Positions 27,875 to 35,622 of a DNA stretch of 64,000 nt are shown piece by piece. The DNA is from Cytophagaceae bacterium. Lineage in GTDB: Bacteria; Bacteroidota; Bacteroidia; Cytophagales; Spirosomataceae. A model generated the notes under the pieces. The model was not told the DNA's origin and ran no database searches. It worked only from the letters and a program-made list of their open reading frames with translations. Both the position numbers and the translations under genes were made by a program. The stretch covers positions 186,001 to 250,000 of the forward strand of contig JAIXWL010000010.1 in the NCBI GenBank assembly GCA_027491315.1, in the 5' to 3' direction. Positions within the stretch are counted from its first letter, which is position 1, and each line of letters opens with the position of its first letter.

Positions 27875-28870
27875 TTAATTACATAAATCTATTCTTTTTC
27901 TTTCTCCTCGAGCCCCTTTGATGTAGTAATATTTAGCCAACTCTTTGCCTAAATTTTTTTCAAAGTTTAATTTAATCTTTGATATCTTTTCTGATGCAGA
28001 ATTACTTAATGCATTGCACATATCATCAATTGATTGCTTCATTTCTGTCAGTGACCCTAGTGGAGAAAAGCTAGAATAAATGTCATATAATTCTTGTTTA
28101 TGATTAATTAAATCCGTTAAGTGAATACCTTCAGGATATTTTAGAAAAAGCATATATAATGCTTTTTCTAGTGGAGTCATTCGGAGTTCCAATTGTCCAT
28201 AATCAGGAATCATAATTTTATAATCAGTAGTTATCAATATTGGACTAGGCTTTAAATGTTGACGCATATTCTGTGCAAATAACATTTTGATTCGTAGTGA
28301 CTCCAATATTTCAAAAATATGATTAATTACAGGGGGGGATAATTTGAGTGTTAATCGTTCCATACATGTTGGACAAATATCTGCCGTACGCATTTTTAGA
28401 ATTACATCTTTCTTATTTTGACAATAATCATTAACACATCCAATTGGTTCTCTATGTAAGAGGTTTACTAATTCTTTTTCATTATTAACCATTTGTTTCT
28501 GAATCATTAGTGCTACTATATGATACGCCACAGGTAGTTCAGTCGGACAATGAATGAATCGCTCCCAATCTCCAGCATGAACAAAACCGTTTGTTGGGTT
28601 ATTGACATCCAAATAGCCAAAGAAATTATTGAAATTAGGTTTCTGTGTCAATAAGAAAATAAAAGTATCTTCAGGTATTGAATGGTTAATTCGGAGTTTT
28701 TTACAAATGTCAAATAACTCGGACCAACTTAAAACAGGTTTCTCTGGCAAAGGGATAGACTCATCCATTCCTGAAAACCTGCACATACCTGAAACTGATT
28801 GAAGTAAGTGAATTACGGATTCAAATGTTTCGTTAGATACATCTTCACCTCTAAATAAGGTTGCTTTCAT
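27875..28870 (-). CDS. Protein with a four-Cys motif and conserved C-terminal domain, function unknown
   Basis: I start it at the ATG at 28870, one base after the VWA gene's TAA (TAAAATG); a TTG 27 bp upstream is less likely. The 331-residue protein has a putative metal-binding set, Cys145, Cys150, Cys166 and Cys169 (GCVNDYCQNKKD and ADICPTCMERL). The C-terminal region MTPLEKALYMLFLKYPEGIHL to YYIKGARGERKRIDL looks like a helical DNA-binding-type or response domain. I have a memory of similar C-termini in many Bacteroidota proteins but cannot name the family. Translational coupling to the VWA gene suggests the two proteins act together. Confidence 0.8.
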   Translation of the reverse strand: MKATLFRGEDVSNETFESVIHLLQSVSGMCRFSGMDESIPLPEKPVLSWSELFDICKKLRINHSIPEDTFIFLLTQKPNFNNFFGYLDVNNPTNGFVHAGDWERFIHCPTELPVAYHIVALMIQKQMVNNEKELVNLLHREPIGCVNDYCQNKKDVILKMRTADICPTCMERLTLKLSPPVINHIFEILESLRIKMLFAQNMRQHLKPSPILITTDYKIMIPDYGQLELRMTPLEKALYMLFLKYPEGIHLTDLINHKQELYDIYSSFSPLGSLTEMKQSIDDMCNALSNSASEKISKIKLNFEKNLGKELAKYYYIKGARGERKRIDLCN

Positions 28871-28871
28871 T

Positions 28872-29903
28872 TTATTTTTTGGAGTATAAATCGCCAAGTG
28901 AATCGCCGCTACGCTTCTTAATTAAATAGTCATCCATCGAATCAGATAAGCGATTCCAAACATCTTTACCCATTGATTTTTTATTAAAAACAATCGAATT
29001 TTGACGTTTGATTTCCATCATTTCAGCCATTTCAATTGCATCAAATGTAGCTCCCAAATAACTAAATGTCCATTTTCCCGACACTTCTTTGGAGGTAATT
29101 AACTGGCGAATTTGGTCCAAATCAAATAACCTACTAGCATTTTCATATCCATCAGTTAATATAATGAAAACAACCGTATCATCAGGATTATTAACATGTT
29201 TGTCAATGCTGTTAATTCCAATACCTATTGCATCATACAGAGCAGTATTTCCGTTTGGGAAATAGTTGTGTATTGTTTGTTCTAACATCTGTTGAACTGT
29301 CAATTGTTCAAAAATAGGATTCACCTGTGAATTAAAAAATGTTAACCCTACTCGTATTTCTTGTTCAGGAAATTTGTTAGCTAATTCTATAATTTTATTA
29401 CGCTGCTCAAACAAACCATTAATTGTTTGTTCCTTACAATCATACATCGAGCCGCTTTCGTCAACTAGTAAATGATAAAATGTTTTAGGTTTAGATTCTA
29501 TAACATTAATATAAATAGAATCTGGATATTTACCACCAAATACATATTCAGTTACAGGGCATAACCAAAGAACATGTCCAGATGGGTTTGCAATATAGTA
29601 TGCACCATAATCAACAGGTGCATGGCCAACACTATCTAATAAATTTTTATCCATACCCATATGTGTTTTATTAAGTGCAAAAGTTTGTTCTGGGTATGGA
29701 TTAGTAGAAATTTGAATAGTAACTTCATTTTTATTATTCGAGAGTACTTCTAAAAATGTATCTGCACCTGCAACCATCATCAAATTTGCTTTGGTGCCTA
29801 ATCCTTCTTCTAAAAATTCAGGTAAATCGATATACCAAATTCCATCGGTATCTTTGTAAAATCTGTGGGTCATTTCTTGCACGTTGTTGTTTTGATTTTG
29901 CAT
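28872..29903 (-). CDS. VWA-domain protein with DUF6717-like N-terminus
   Basis: The 343-residue protein has no signal peptide. The N-terminal 130 residues (TDGIWYIDLPEFLEEGLGTK, NLMMVAGADTFLEVL, VLWLCPVTEYVFG) resemble DUF6717. From about residue 140 a von Willebrand factor A domain follows with a complete metal-ion-dependent adhesion site: Asp148-x-Ser150-x-Ser152, Thr220 in NGNTALYDA and Asp251 in LTDGYENAS. VWA proteins scaffold complexes, often with AAA+ ATPases or in conflict systems; no such ATPase is here. It is the first gene of the minus-strand run in the tRNA island. Confidence 0.85.
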   Translation of the reverse strand: MQNQNNNVQEMTHRFYKDTDGIWYIDLPEFLEEGLGTKANLMMVAGADTFLEVLSNNKNEVTIQISTNPYPEQTFALNKTHMGMDKNLLDSVGHAPVDYGAYYIANPSGHVLWLCPVTEYVFGGKYPDSIYINVIESKPKTFYHLLVDESGSMYDCKEQTINGLFEQRNKIIELANKFPEQEIRVGLTFFNSQVNPIFEQLTVQQMLEQTIHNYFPNGNTALYDAIGIGINSIDKHVNNPDDTVVFIILTDGYENASRLFDLDQIRQLITSKEVSGKWTFSYLGATFDAIEMAEMMEIKRQNSIVFNKKSMGKDVWNRLSDSMDDYLIKKRSGDSLGDLYSKK

Positions 29904-30245
29904 GTTGTTTTTTGTTTTGAATTAAAATCTGAAACAAATTTCGCATGAAATAGAGTGCAGAATTGGAAGTTACAAGCTTGTAAGTATGACTAAAACTTTA
30001 ATTTTTTCAAAAAAATCCATGATAAATAAATTAAAAAAATATAAAAATTGACTAGACTGGCTACCTTTAAGTTCTCAGATTATCATAAAAAGCCTCTAAG
30101 ACTTTAATTTAATTTTTAAAAGACAAAGGAAAGTGATACTTTATATTGGGAAAAAACCAAATGAAATTTTCTAAACTTCAATTTGTAAGTGTTCTTAAAC
30201 AATTTAAAGTTGAGAATTGAAGAAAAAGCCTTTAAATGTAAATCA
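29904..30245. other. Divergent intergenic region of the island
   Basis: Very AT-rich, 342 bp, between the VWA gene and the plus-strand membrane protein. I see no gene, strong hairpin or clear -7 element here. Promoters for both directions must lie in it but cannot be placed. Confidence 0.5.
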
Positions 30246-30869
30246 ATGAAAAAACTATTATTAGTAATAAGTTGGATACTTTTCCCCCCAATTTTTCTTT
30301 ACATACTATTTCAAAATAAAACTCTTGATACACGAAGAAAGAGGATTGGTTATTTTTCAATTATTATTTCACCATTTACTATTATTATTTTATTTACACT
30401 GATTGTCTGGGCGGGGCAATACAATAATTTTTCCATTGACGAAATGGAAAAATTACTAAATATTGAAATCAAGGGTGATTATTCAGTGAAAAAAAACGAA
30501 ATTATTTCGAATGGTAATCAAGATTATAAAGCCACAGTGTTAATTCGGTTAACTGACGAGTCATTTTCAAATCTTATTAGTCAAATTGAAAAATCTAAAT
30601 TTTTCAACCTAAATCAGGAATTTTATGGTAATGATGAATTAAAATGGATAAAAAGTGATACGGCTGTTTATTGGAAGGTAAGAAATTATTTAGAGGTGGT
30701 AAAGTTAACGGGTTATTGGATTAAGAGTGATAGCCTTACATTCGAATTTTACGAACCTACGTTAAGTGATATTCCGAATTCAGCTATACTATTTCATAAA
30801 GCATACATAGTCGAAGCCAACATTTCAAAAAAAGATAAAACTTTGAAATTTGTATATACTAAATATTAA
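30246..30869 (+). CDS. Small membrane-anchored protein of unknown function
   Basis: From the ATG at 30246 the protein has 207 residues. Two hydrophobic helices (about residues 1-21 and 35-56) are joined by a basic loop, and a polar C-terminal domain of 150 residues follows (IEIKGDYSVKKNEIISNGNQ, TVLIRLTDESFSNLISQIEK). I do not recognise the family. It is the only plus-strand gene of the island, divergent from the VWA run, and its relation to that run is unclear. Confidence 0.65.
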   Translation: MKKLLLVISWILFPPIFLYILFQNKTLDTRRKRIGYFSIIISPFTIIILFTLIVWAGQYNNFSIDEMEKLLNIEIKGDYSVKKNEIISNGNQDYKATVLIRLTDESFSNLISQIEKSKFFNLNQEFYGNDELKWIKSDTAVYWKVRNYLEVVKLTGYWIKSDSLTFEFYEPTLSDIPNSAILFHKAYIVEANISKKDKTLKFVYTKY

Positions 30870-31145
30870 AATTCAGCATGGCATACAATTTCTTGAAGCA
30901 CAATTTGAAATTTTACATTTTTTTAAAAATTCCCTAAAGTCCAAAATCTGAAATCTGGAAGCAAATTTTAACAAAGGAAGATATTAAAATTCAAAAATTA
31001 TCTACCTCTCCCTCCAATTTACAGGAAGTTATAGAAACTAAATTTTGTGCAGCATTTGTGCAGCAGAATATTCAAAAACTAAGGTTTTGCTGCACAAAAA
31101 GACCTCAATATGGTCTTTAAATTAAATAAACACATTTTTGATAAT

Positions 31146-31198
31146 AATGTAGGTTTCCGGTACCTAAGATGCAGGTTCGATTCCTGCCGGGGCTACAA
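31146..31198 (+). repeat. attR-like copy of tRNA-Arg 3' part
   Basis: Identical over 53 bp to 26793-26845. It has the anticodon arm and T-arm but not the 5' acceptor strand, so it is not a functional tRNA. Confidence 0.9.
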
Positions 31199-31220
31199 AA
31201 CGACCCATGGTCAACAAAAA

Positions 31221-31250
31221 AGGACATTTCACAAGGAGATGTCCTTTTTT
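31221..31250 (+). terminator. Duplicated tRNA-Arg terminator hairpin
   Basis: AGGACAT/ATGTCCT stem followed by six T, as at 26867, placed at the same distance behind the tRNA fragment. A further copy is at 31401-31430. Confidence 0.75.
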
Positions 31251-31400
31251 ATTTGGAGTGAAATGGGAACTTGTGCAGCAGATTTGTGTAGCAGAACACC
31301 CATTTTGTAATCGCGTAGGTTTCCGGTACCTAAGATGAGGCCGGGGTCGCGTCCGACTCGATTCCTGCCGGGGCTACAAAACGACCCATGGTCAACAAAA

Positions 31401-31430
31401 AGGACATTTCACAAAGAGATGTCCTTTTTT
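31401..31430 (+). terminator. Duplicated tRNA-Arg terminator hairpin, second copy
   Basis: Same stem and T-run as the copy 180 bp earlier, with one loop difference (AAAGAG for AAGGAG). Confidence 0.75.
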
Positions 31431-31628
31431 ATTTGGAGTGAAATGGGAACTTGTGCAGCAGATTTGTGTAGCAGAACACCCATCATGAAATATTGTAGAC
31501 TTCTGGTACCTAAGATGAGGCCGGGGTCGCGTCCGACTCGATTCCTGCCGAGGCTACAAAACGACCCATGGTCAAATAAAATTTATGAAAGGTGGTCTAG
31601 AATCGAAAATAAGCAACAAGTCAATAAC

Positions 31629-32819
31629 TTACAATTTAGCCAAATAATCTTTTGGAACCATTCCAGTCCTTTTTTTAACCGCCGCTACAAAGGATGTCCT
31701 AGAAGCAAATCCAATGGAATTACCAATATATTCAATCGAATAATTACTGAAATTTGGATTATTTTCCTTTAGGATTTTTAAATAATTAATTCTTGAATCA
31801 TTAATGAATTCACTGAAATTCTTACCCGATTCCTGATTTATTACAGCTGAAATTAAATACATGGGAATATTTATTTCTTCAGAAAGTTCATTTATCGTAT
31901 ATCCTTTCTTTGTATATGGATGATTATTTTGGAAGTGCTTGGATATTGTTAACCAAATATCTCTTCCTTTGTGAATACTAACATGCGGTATTTCCTCATC
32001 CTCTTCTTCGATTTCACCCAAATCTTGTATGCTTCTTATTGGATTTTTAATTTGTACCCAACCAGCCAATCCATAAAGAATTTTAGGTTGAATAAATAAG
32101 TAAATACTAATTACTAAAATTTCAACCCAAATACATATTAGTGTCACTCTACTTGCGTGGTTGTCATGTTTCAATTGAATCAAACCTCCCCAAATAGCTG
32201 CTATTACACCAAAAAACAATATCGTAATAATTACCCAATGAAAATTATAGATTTTCTTATTCCTCTCGTCAAGAATACTAGGATTAAAAATTTTATCTCT
32301 CGAGTTTATTAATTCAATCAAGGTCATGATCGAAAAAATTATGAGAAAGAAAAATCGGATTACTGGAGCCCATTTTATTGGCAATAAGCCTTCAGGCTCT
32401 AAAATATATAGAGATTCATCTAACAATGTACTTAAAACAAACTGCTTCTTTTCTTCAAAAGTGAGTAGATAAAATGGAATTCTATTCAAAACATAAAGTA
32501 CCGCAGGAATAAACAACAATAAGACCTTACGGGGTAACCTAATATATTGATGAAGCACAGATTTTACATATAAATATGCAAATGGTCCGATACAAAAAGG
32601 AGCCCATGAATAAATTTTAAATGTATTTGGATATTCTAAATTTAACTTAGTATATGGGATAACATTTCCTAAGGAAGTTAAAACAAGGGATAATAATAAT
32701 CCAGCTAAAAGTTTAGAACTCAAAGAAGGTACCGATTGCCCAAAAAACAGAATGAAACAAACTGTAAAACCAAGTACGGAAATACCCAAGGTTATGGAAA
32801 AAAACACAAAATCACTCAA
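31629..32819 (-). CDS. Membrane-anchored AraC-type regulator, paralogue 1
   Basis: The 396-residue protein has about seven hydrophobic helices over residues 1-250. A cytoplasmic AraC/XylS-type DNA-binding domain ends the protein (GYTINELSEEINIPMYLISAVINQESGKNFSEFIND, then YSIEYIGNSIGFASRTSFVAAVKKRTGMVPKDYLAKL). Such membrane AraC proteins are frequent in Cytophagales and probably respond to envelope or external signals. It is clearly related to the divergent gene at 33588, including the first helix and the PKILYG segment. It ends about 70 bp from the last tRNA-like fragment. Confidence 0.85.
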   Translation of the reverse strand: MSDFVFFSITLGISVLGFTVCFILFFGQSVPSLSSKLLAGLLLSLVLTSLGNVIPYTKLNLEYPNTFKIYSWAPFCIGPFAYLYVKSVLHQYIRLPRKVLLLFIPAVLYVLNRIPFYLLTFEEKKQFVLSTLLDESLYILEPEGLLPIKWAPVIRFFFLIIFSIMTLIELINSRDKIFNPSILDERNKKIYNFHWVIITILFFGVIAAIWGGLIQLKHDNHASRVTLICIWVEILVISIYLFIQPKILYGLAGWVQIKNPIRSIQDLGEIEEEDEEIPHVSIHKGRDIWLTISKHFQNNHPYTKKGYTINELSEEINIPMYLISAVINQESGKNFSEFINDSRINYLKILKENNPNFSNYSIEYIGNSIGFASRTSFVAAVKKRTGMVPKDYLAKL

Positions 32820-33191
32820 AATCTATATTATTTTAAATTAATTCAAATAGGTCGCCCCACTAAACGTTGATATAAAATTTAAAATTATAGAACTCAGAAT
32901 CTTTCCAAAGATTAACATACCTAAAGAAACAATCTTAGAATGCAAATTGAAAAATCTAAATTTAGATTTCAGTAAATTTCAATTTATATCTTGAAACTTC
33001 AAATTAAAAAATGAATCAATTATCTAATGGTCAACAAGTTATCGATTAAATTTTAATCAAAATGTAACATGTTCACAATCAAAGAAAATGAACGGCAAGT
33101 CTTTTTTGATTTGTTGTTTGATAGCTAGCTTTACGATCCTTTAATAATTGAAAAAGTAATTAAAGGAAAAGAATAGAACACAGTATTACTT

Positions 33192-33227
33192 AAAGTCCTT
33201 TAGTTTTATGGCTGAAGGACTTTTTTT
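33192..33227 (+). terminator. Orphan terminator
   Basis: AAAGTCCTTTAG/CTGAAGGACTTT stem (one G-U pair), 8-nt loop, then a T-run. No gene ends upstream on the plus strand, so a small RNA may end here. Confidence 0.75.
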
Positions 33228-33433
33228 GAGAATCAAATCAGGGATAAAATTGACAGAGTAAATCCAATTTTAAATTGCATTCTCCGCAGCCCTCTTACAC
33301 GTTCTAGACCTTAAAATATCATATTTCAAAAACCAAAATAACTATTGATTAAGCAGCAGACAAATATACAGACCGCTTGAATGCCTTTTAAATTCTAAAT
33401 TTATTATTATTTTTGTAGCATATAATCATATAA

Positions 33434-33469
33434 ATTTTCATTCAAAATGTATTCTAATTGAATGAAAAT
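33434..33469. promoter_or_regulatory. Perfect inverted repeat, possible operator
   Basis: Arms ATTTTCATTCAA and TTGAATGAAAAT, spacer 12 nt, about 120 bp upstream of the plus-strand regulator. No T-run follows, so operator use is likelier than termination. Confidence 0.5.
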
Positions 33470-33587
33470 CAACCAAGTATACTAGATTTTTTTAAATCTA
33501 TTTAGGTTCTATAAATGTATCAATTGAAAGTCGCAAAACTTTGACACCGAGAAGTTAAGCCAATATTGATTTATAATATTTATAGCT

Positions 33588-34796
33588 TTGAACCAATTAA
33601 CTTTTATTACAGCCAACTTAATCATTTCAACCATAGGCTTGGTTGTGAGTTATTTACTTTTTTGGGGGCAAACTATCCCTTCCATTAGCTCTAAAATCTT
33701 ATCGGGTTTAGTGTTAAGTTTAGTAATAACTGCCCTGGGAAATTTACTTCCCTTAACCTCCATCTATGTAGAATTCCCTGAATTATATCGTATACATGCC
33801 TTTGCTCCATTATGCATAGGCCCTTTTACCTATTTATACATCAAATACGTATTACGACAGCACTTCAGATTTCTTAAAAAAGACCTGTGGGTATTTTTAC
33901 CTATGGTACTATATCTTCTAAATAGACTTCCATTTTATTTCTTGTCGCATGAAGAAAAATTAGATTTTGTAATAAAGACCTTAAAATATAACCATGCCTA
34001 TATTTTGGAACCAGATGGATGGCTCCCTACGGGTTGGATTGCCATTTTTCGAGTATCTATCTTATTGTTTTTTTTAACTTGGTCTTTACTTATTCTGTTA
34101 CAATGGAGAAAAAAAATCTTACACGGAAAAGATATCATTAAAAGAAATATCCATATTTACAGATTCCTTTGGGCGCTCTTATTATTCCTCATAATTGGTT
34201 CATGCATTGTATTTGGTTATACCATTACACAAGTAAAAGCAGGGATTTCTGAAGGTCAATCCAGTATTTTAGCTGGAGAACTAACCATTATTGCCATATT
34301 GATTGAAATACTGTTGATTAGTTTTTACCTTCTCACTCAACCCAAAATTCTCTACGGAATGATTGGTTGGATTCAAGTAGACAAACCTGTTCGTTTCTTA
34401 AAAGAACATACCGAATTAGAGGAATTGGAAAATGATCAATTCATTAGTGTGTATCGAGGTAAACGAATCTTAGATTCCATCAACCAGCATTTTAATAAAA
34501 AGCATCCTTTCACTAAAATTGGCTATACCATCACTGATTTATCTAAAGAAATCAATATCCCTTCCTACTTAATTTCACCGGTGATTAATCAGGAGTTTGG
34601 AAAGAATTTTAGTGAATATATTAATGATGCTAGAATAAACCATTTAACTTATTTAAAGGAAAATGACCCCCAATTTGACAATTACACGATTGAACATATT
34701 GGTCAGGCCATTGGATTTGGATCTAGGACTTCATTCATCACGAATGTGAAAAACAGAACAGGTTTATTGCCTAAGGAGTATTTGGCTAGCTTGTAG
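33588..34796 (+). CDS. Membrane-anchored AraC-type regulator, paralogue 2
   Basis: The 402-residue protein begins at a TTG; the aligned N-terminus of its paralogue begins with ATG at the same place, which supports this start. The layout is the same: about seven membrane helices, the QPKILYGMIGWIQV segment, then a helix-turn-helix region (GYTITDLSKEINIPSYLISPVINQEFGKNFSEYIND, YTIEHIGQAIGFGSRTSFITNVKNRTGLLPKEYLASL). It is divergent from the gene at 31629. The target genes are unknown; autoregulation through the shared 768-bp gap is likely. Confidence 0.85.
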   Translation: MNQLTFITANLIISTIGLVVSYLLFWGQTIPSISSKILSGLVLSLVITALGNLLPLTSIYVEFPELYRIHAFAPLCIGPFTYLYIKYVLRQHFRFLKKDLWVFLPMVLYLLNRLPFYFLSHEEKLDFVIKTLKYNHAYILEPDGWLPTGWIAIFRVSILLFFLTWSLLILLQWRKKILHGKDIIKRNIHIYRFLWALLLFLIIGSCIVFGYTITQVKAGISEGQSSILAGELTIIAILIEILLISFYLLTQPKILYGMIGWIQVDKPVRFLKEHTELEELENDQFISVYRGKRILDSINQHFNKKHPFTKIGYTITDLSKEINIPSYLISPVINQEFGKNFSEYINDARINHLTYLKENDPQFDNYTIEHIGQAIGFGSRTSFITNVKNRTGLLPKEYLASL

Positions 34797-34914
34797 GATA
34801 CACTTATTGAGCAAATGCTTTGCTTCTCTTGACCCAAACTTATCGCAAAAAATCATTTCGGGTTCCTTCCATAAATCCCTACACGATCTCAATATTTTTC
34901 ATAGAAATTGAAGT

Positions 34915-35601
34915 TCAAGAACTTTTTAATAATACCTTTTCTATCTCTGACTTTACCCGCTTTAAATCAGCTTGGTTCAAGTTGAAATCGTGATCCACAT
35001 CTACAAAAGCTACCTTAATTTGTGGTGAAAGAGCATAATTTTCTACTACTTCCCTCCCACCGTAAGGATCCCTCAGTCCTTGAAAAATCAGCATTGGTTT
35101 TTCTAATTCAGCTAAATGGGCAATTCTAAATGACTCGTCGATCTCATCCGGGTGCTTAAATGGGTATCCCAAACAAATAATATCATCTACTGCTAGTTGA
35201 TTGGCTAATCGACTAATCACGAGTGAGCCGGCTGACCTGGCTAAAACAACTAAATGAGATGTATTTGCTTGGTTTGCTTCAATGTAACGAGCCACCACCC
35301 TGGTCCTAAATTCAAGACTTGAAATACGACCAAGAGCAAACCTAAGGAAATCAATTAGCTGCCTCTGTATTATCACCACGTATAATGCTCGAAAAAAAGG
35401 AAGAAGGAAATGATTTACCAACAGATTCTTAGTTCCCAATCTCCTCATAAAGGCAAAGCGAATTCGGTCCATCGGATCAAATTTGACTTCGAATCCATGT
35501 AATTGTAAATCGTTCAATAGTTGTTGATACAAAAAACTATCTCGATCCAATGCCTCCCTTCCTAAAACTAATAGGTACTTCTTTTTACTTGTTGAAATCA
35601 T
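34915..35601 (-). CDS. Alpha/beta-hydrolase-like protein
   Basis: The 228-residue protein has no signal peptide. A nucleophile elbow-like ARSAGSLVISRLA, then ICLGYPFKH, PMLIFQGLRDPYGG and FVDVDHDFNL, match the Ser-Asp-His layout of the dienelactone-hydrolase-like/KANL3-type alpha/beta hydrolases. The elbow is A-x-S-x-G rather than G-x-S-x-G. It follows oxyR by 21 bp on the same strand and is probably co-transcribed with it. Substrate unknown. Confidence 0.7.
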   Translation of the reverse strand: MISTSKKKYLLVLGREALDRDSFLYQQLLNDLQLHGFEVKFDPMDRIRFAFMRRLGTKNLLVNHFLLPFFRALYVVIIQRQLIDFLRFALGRISSLEFRTRVVARYIEANQANTSHLVVLARSAGSLVISRLANQLAVDDIICLGYPFKHPDEIDESFRIAHLAELEKPMLIFQGLRDPYGGREVVENYALSPQIKVAFVDVDHDFNLNQADLKRVKSEIEKVLLKSS

Positions 35602-35622
35602 TCAAAAAGGAATCCTCTGATG

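Larger units (their letters stand above)
26793..31198. mobile_element. Putative genomic island inserted at tRNA-Arg (attL to attR)
   Basis: A 53-bp stretch covering the 3' part of tRNA-Arg and three bases beyond it (26793-26845) is repeated exactly at 31146-31198. The roughly 4.3 kb between holds four minus-strand genes and one plus-strand gene and looks more AT-rich than its surroundings. This is the usual footprint of a tyrosine-recombinase element. No integrase, excisionase or replication gene is present, so the island is either decayed or mobilised by an enzyme encoded elsewhere. Confidence 0.75.
30870..31628. repeat. Region of repeated tRNA-Arg 3' fragments and TTGTGCAGCA motifs
   Basis: Three tRNA-derived fragments occur here: exact at 31146-31198, and degenerate at 31315-31379 and 31495-31559. 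The last two carry a GC-rich replacement (GGCCGGGGTCGCGTCCGACT) in the T-arm. From about 31190 to 31570 the DNA is a tandem repeat of about 180 bp. The word TTGTGCAGCA or a one-base variant appears at 31045, 31056, 31271, 31284, 31451 and 31464, and inverted at 31088. No protein gene is supported. Confidence 0.85.
32820..33587. other. Intergenic region between divergent regulators, with orphan terminator and inverted repeat
   Basis: The 768 bp are AT-rich and hold no supported protein gene. Two structures stand out: a strong intrinsic terminator at 33192-33227 and an inverted repeat at 33434-33469 with perfect 12-bp arms ATTTTCATTCAA/TTGAATGAAAAT and a 12-nt spacer. The inverted repeat may be an operator for one of the flanking regulators. 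Confidence 0.6.

Noticed and set aside
31146-31559. Additional tRNA genes
   Set aside because: The fragments have the anticodon and T-arm only, and lack the 5' acceptor strand and D-arm. The two later copies have a broken T-arm.
31190-31570. CRISPR array
   Set aside because: The units are long, few, and include a terminator and tRNA parts; there are no short regular repeats with unique spacers and no cas genes.
31110-31772. Plus-strand reading frames of 66 and 145 residues with repeated RPGSRPTRFLP-like blocks
   Set aside because: They are translations of the tandem tRNA-fragment modules and overlap the regulator gene on the other strand; repetition is at DNA level.
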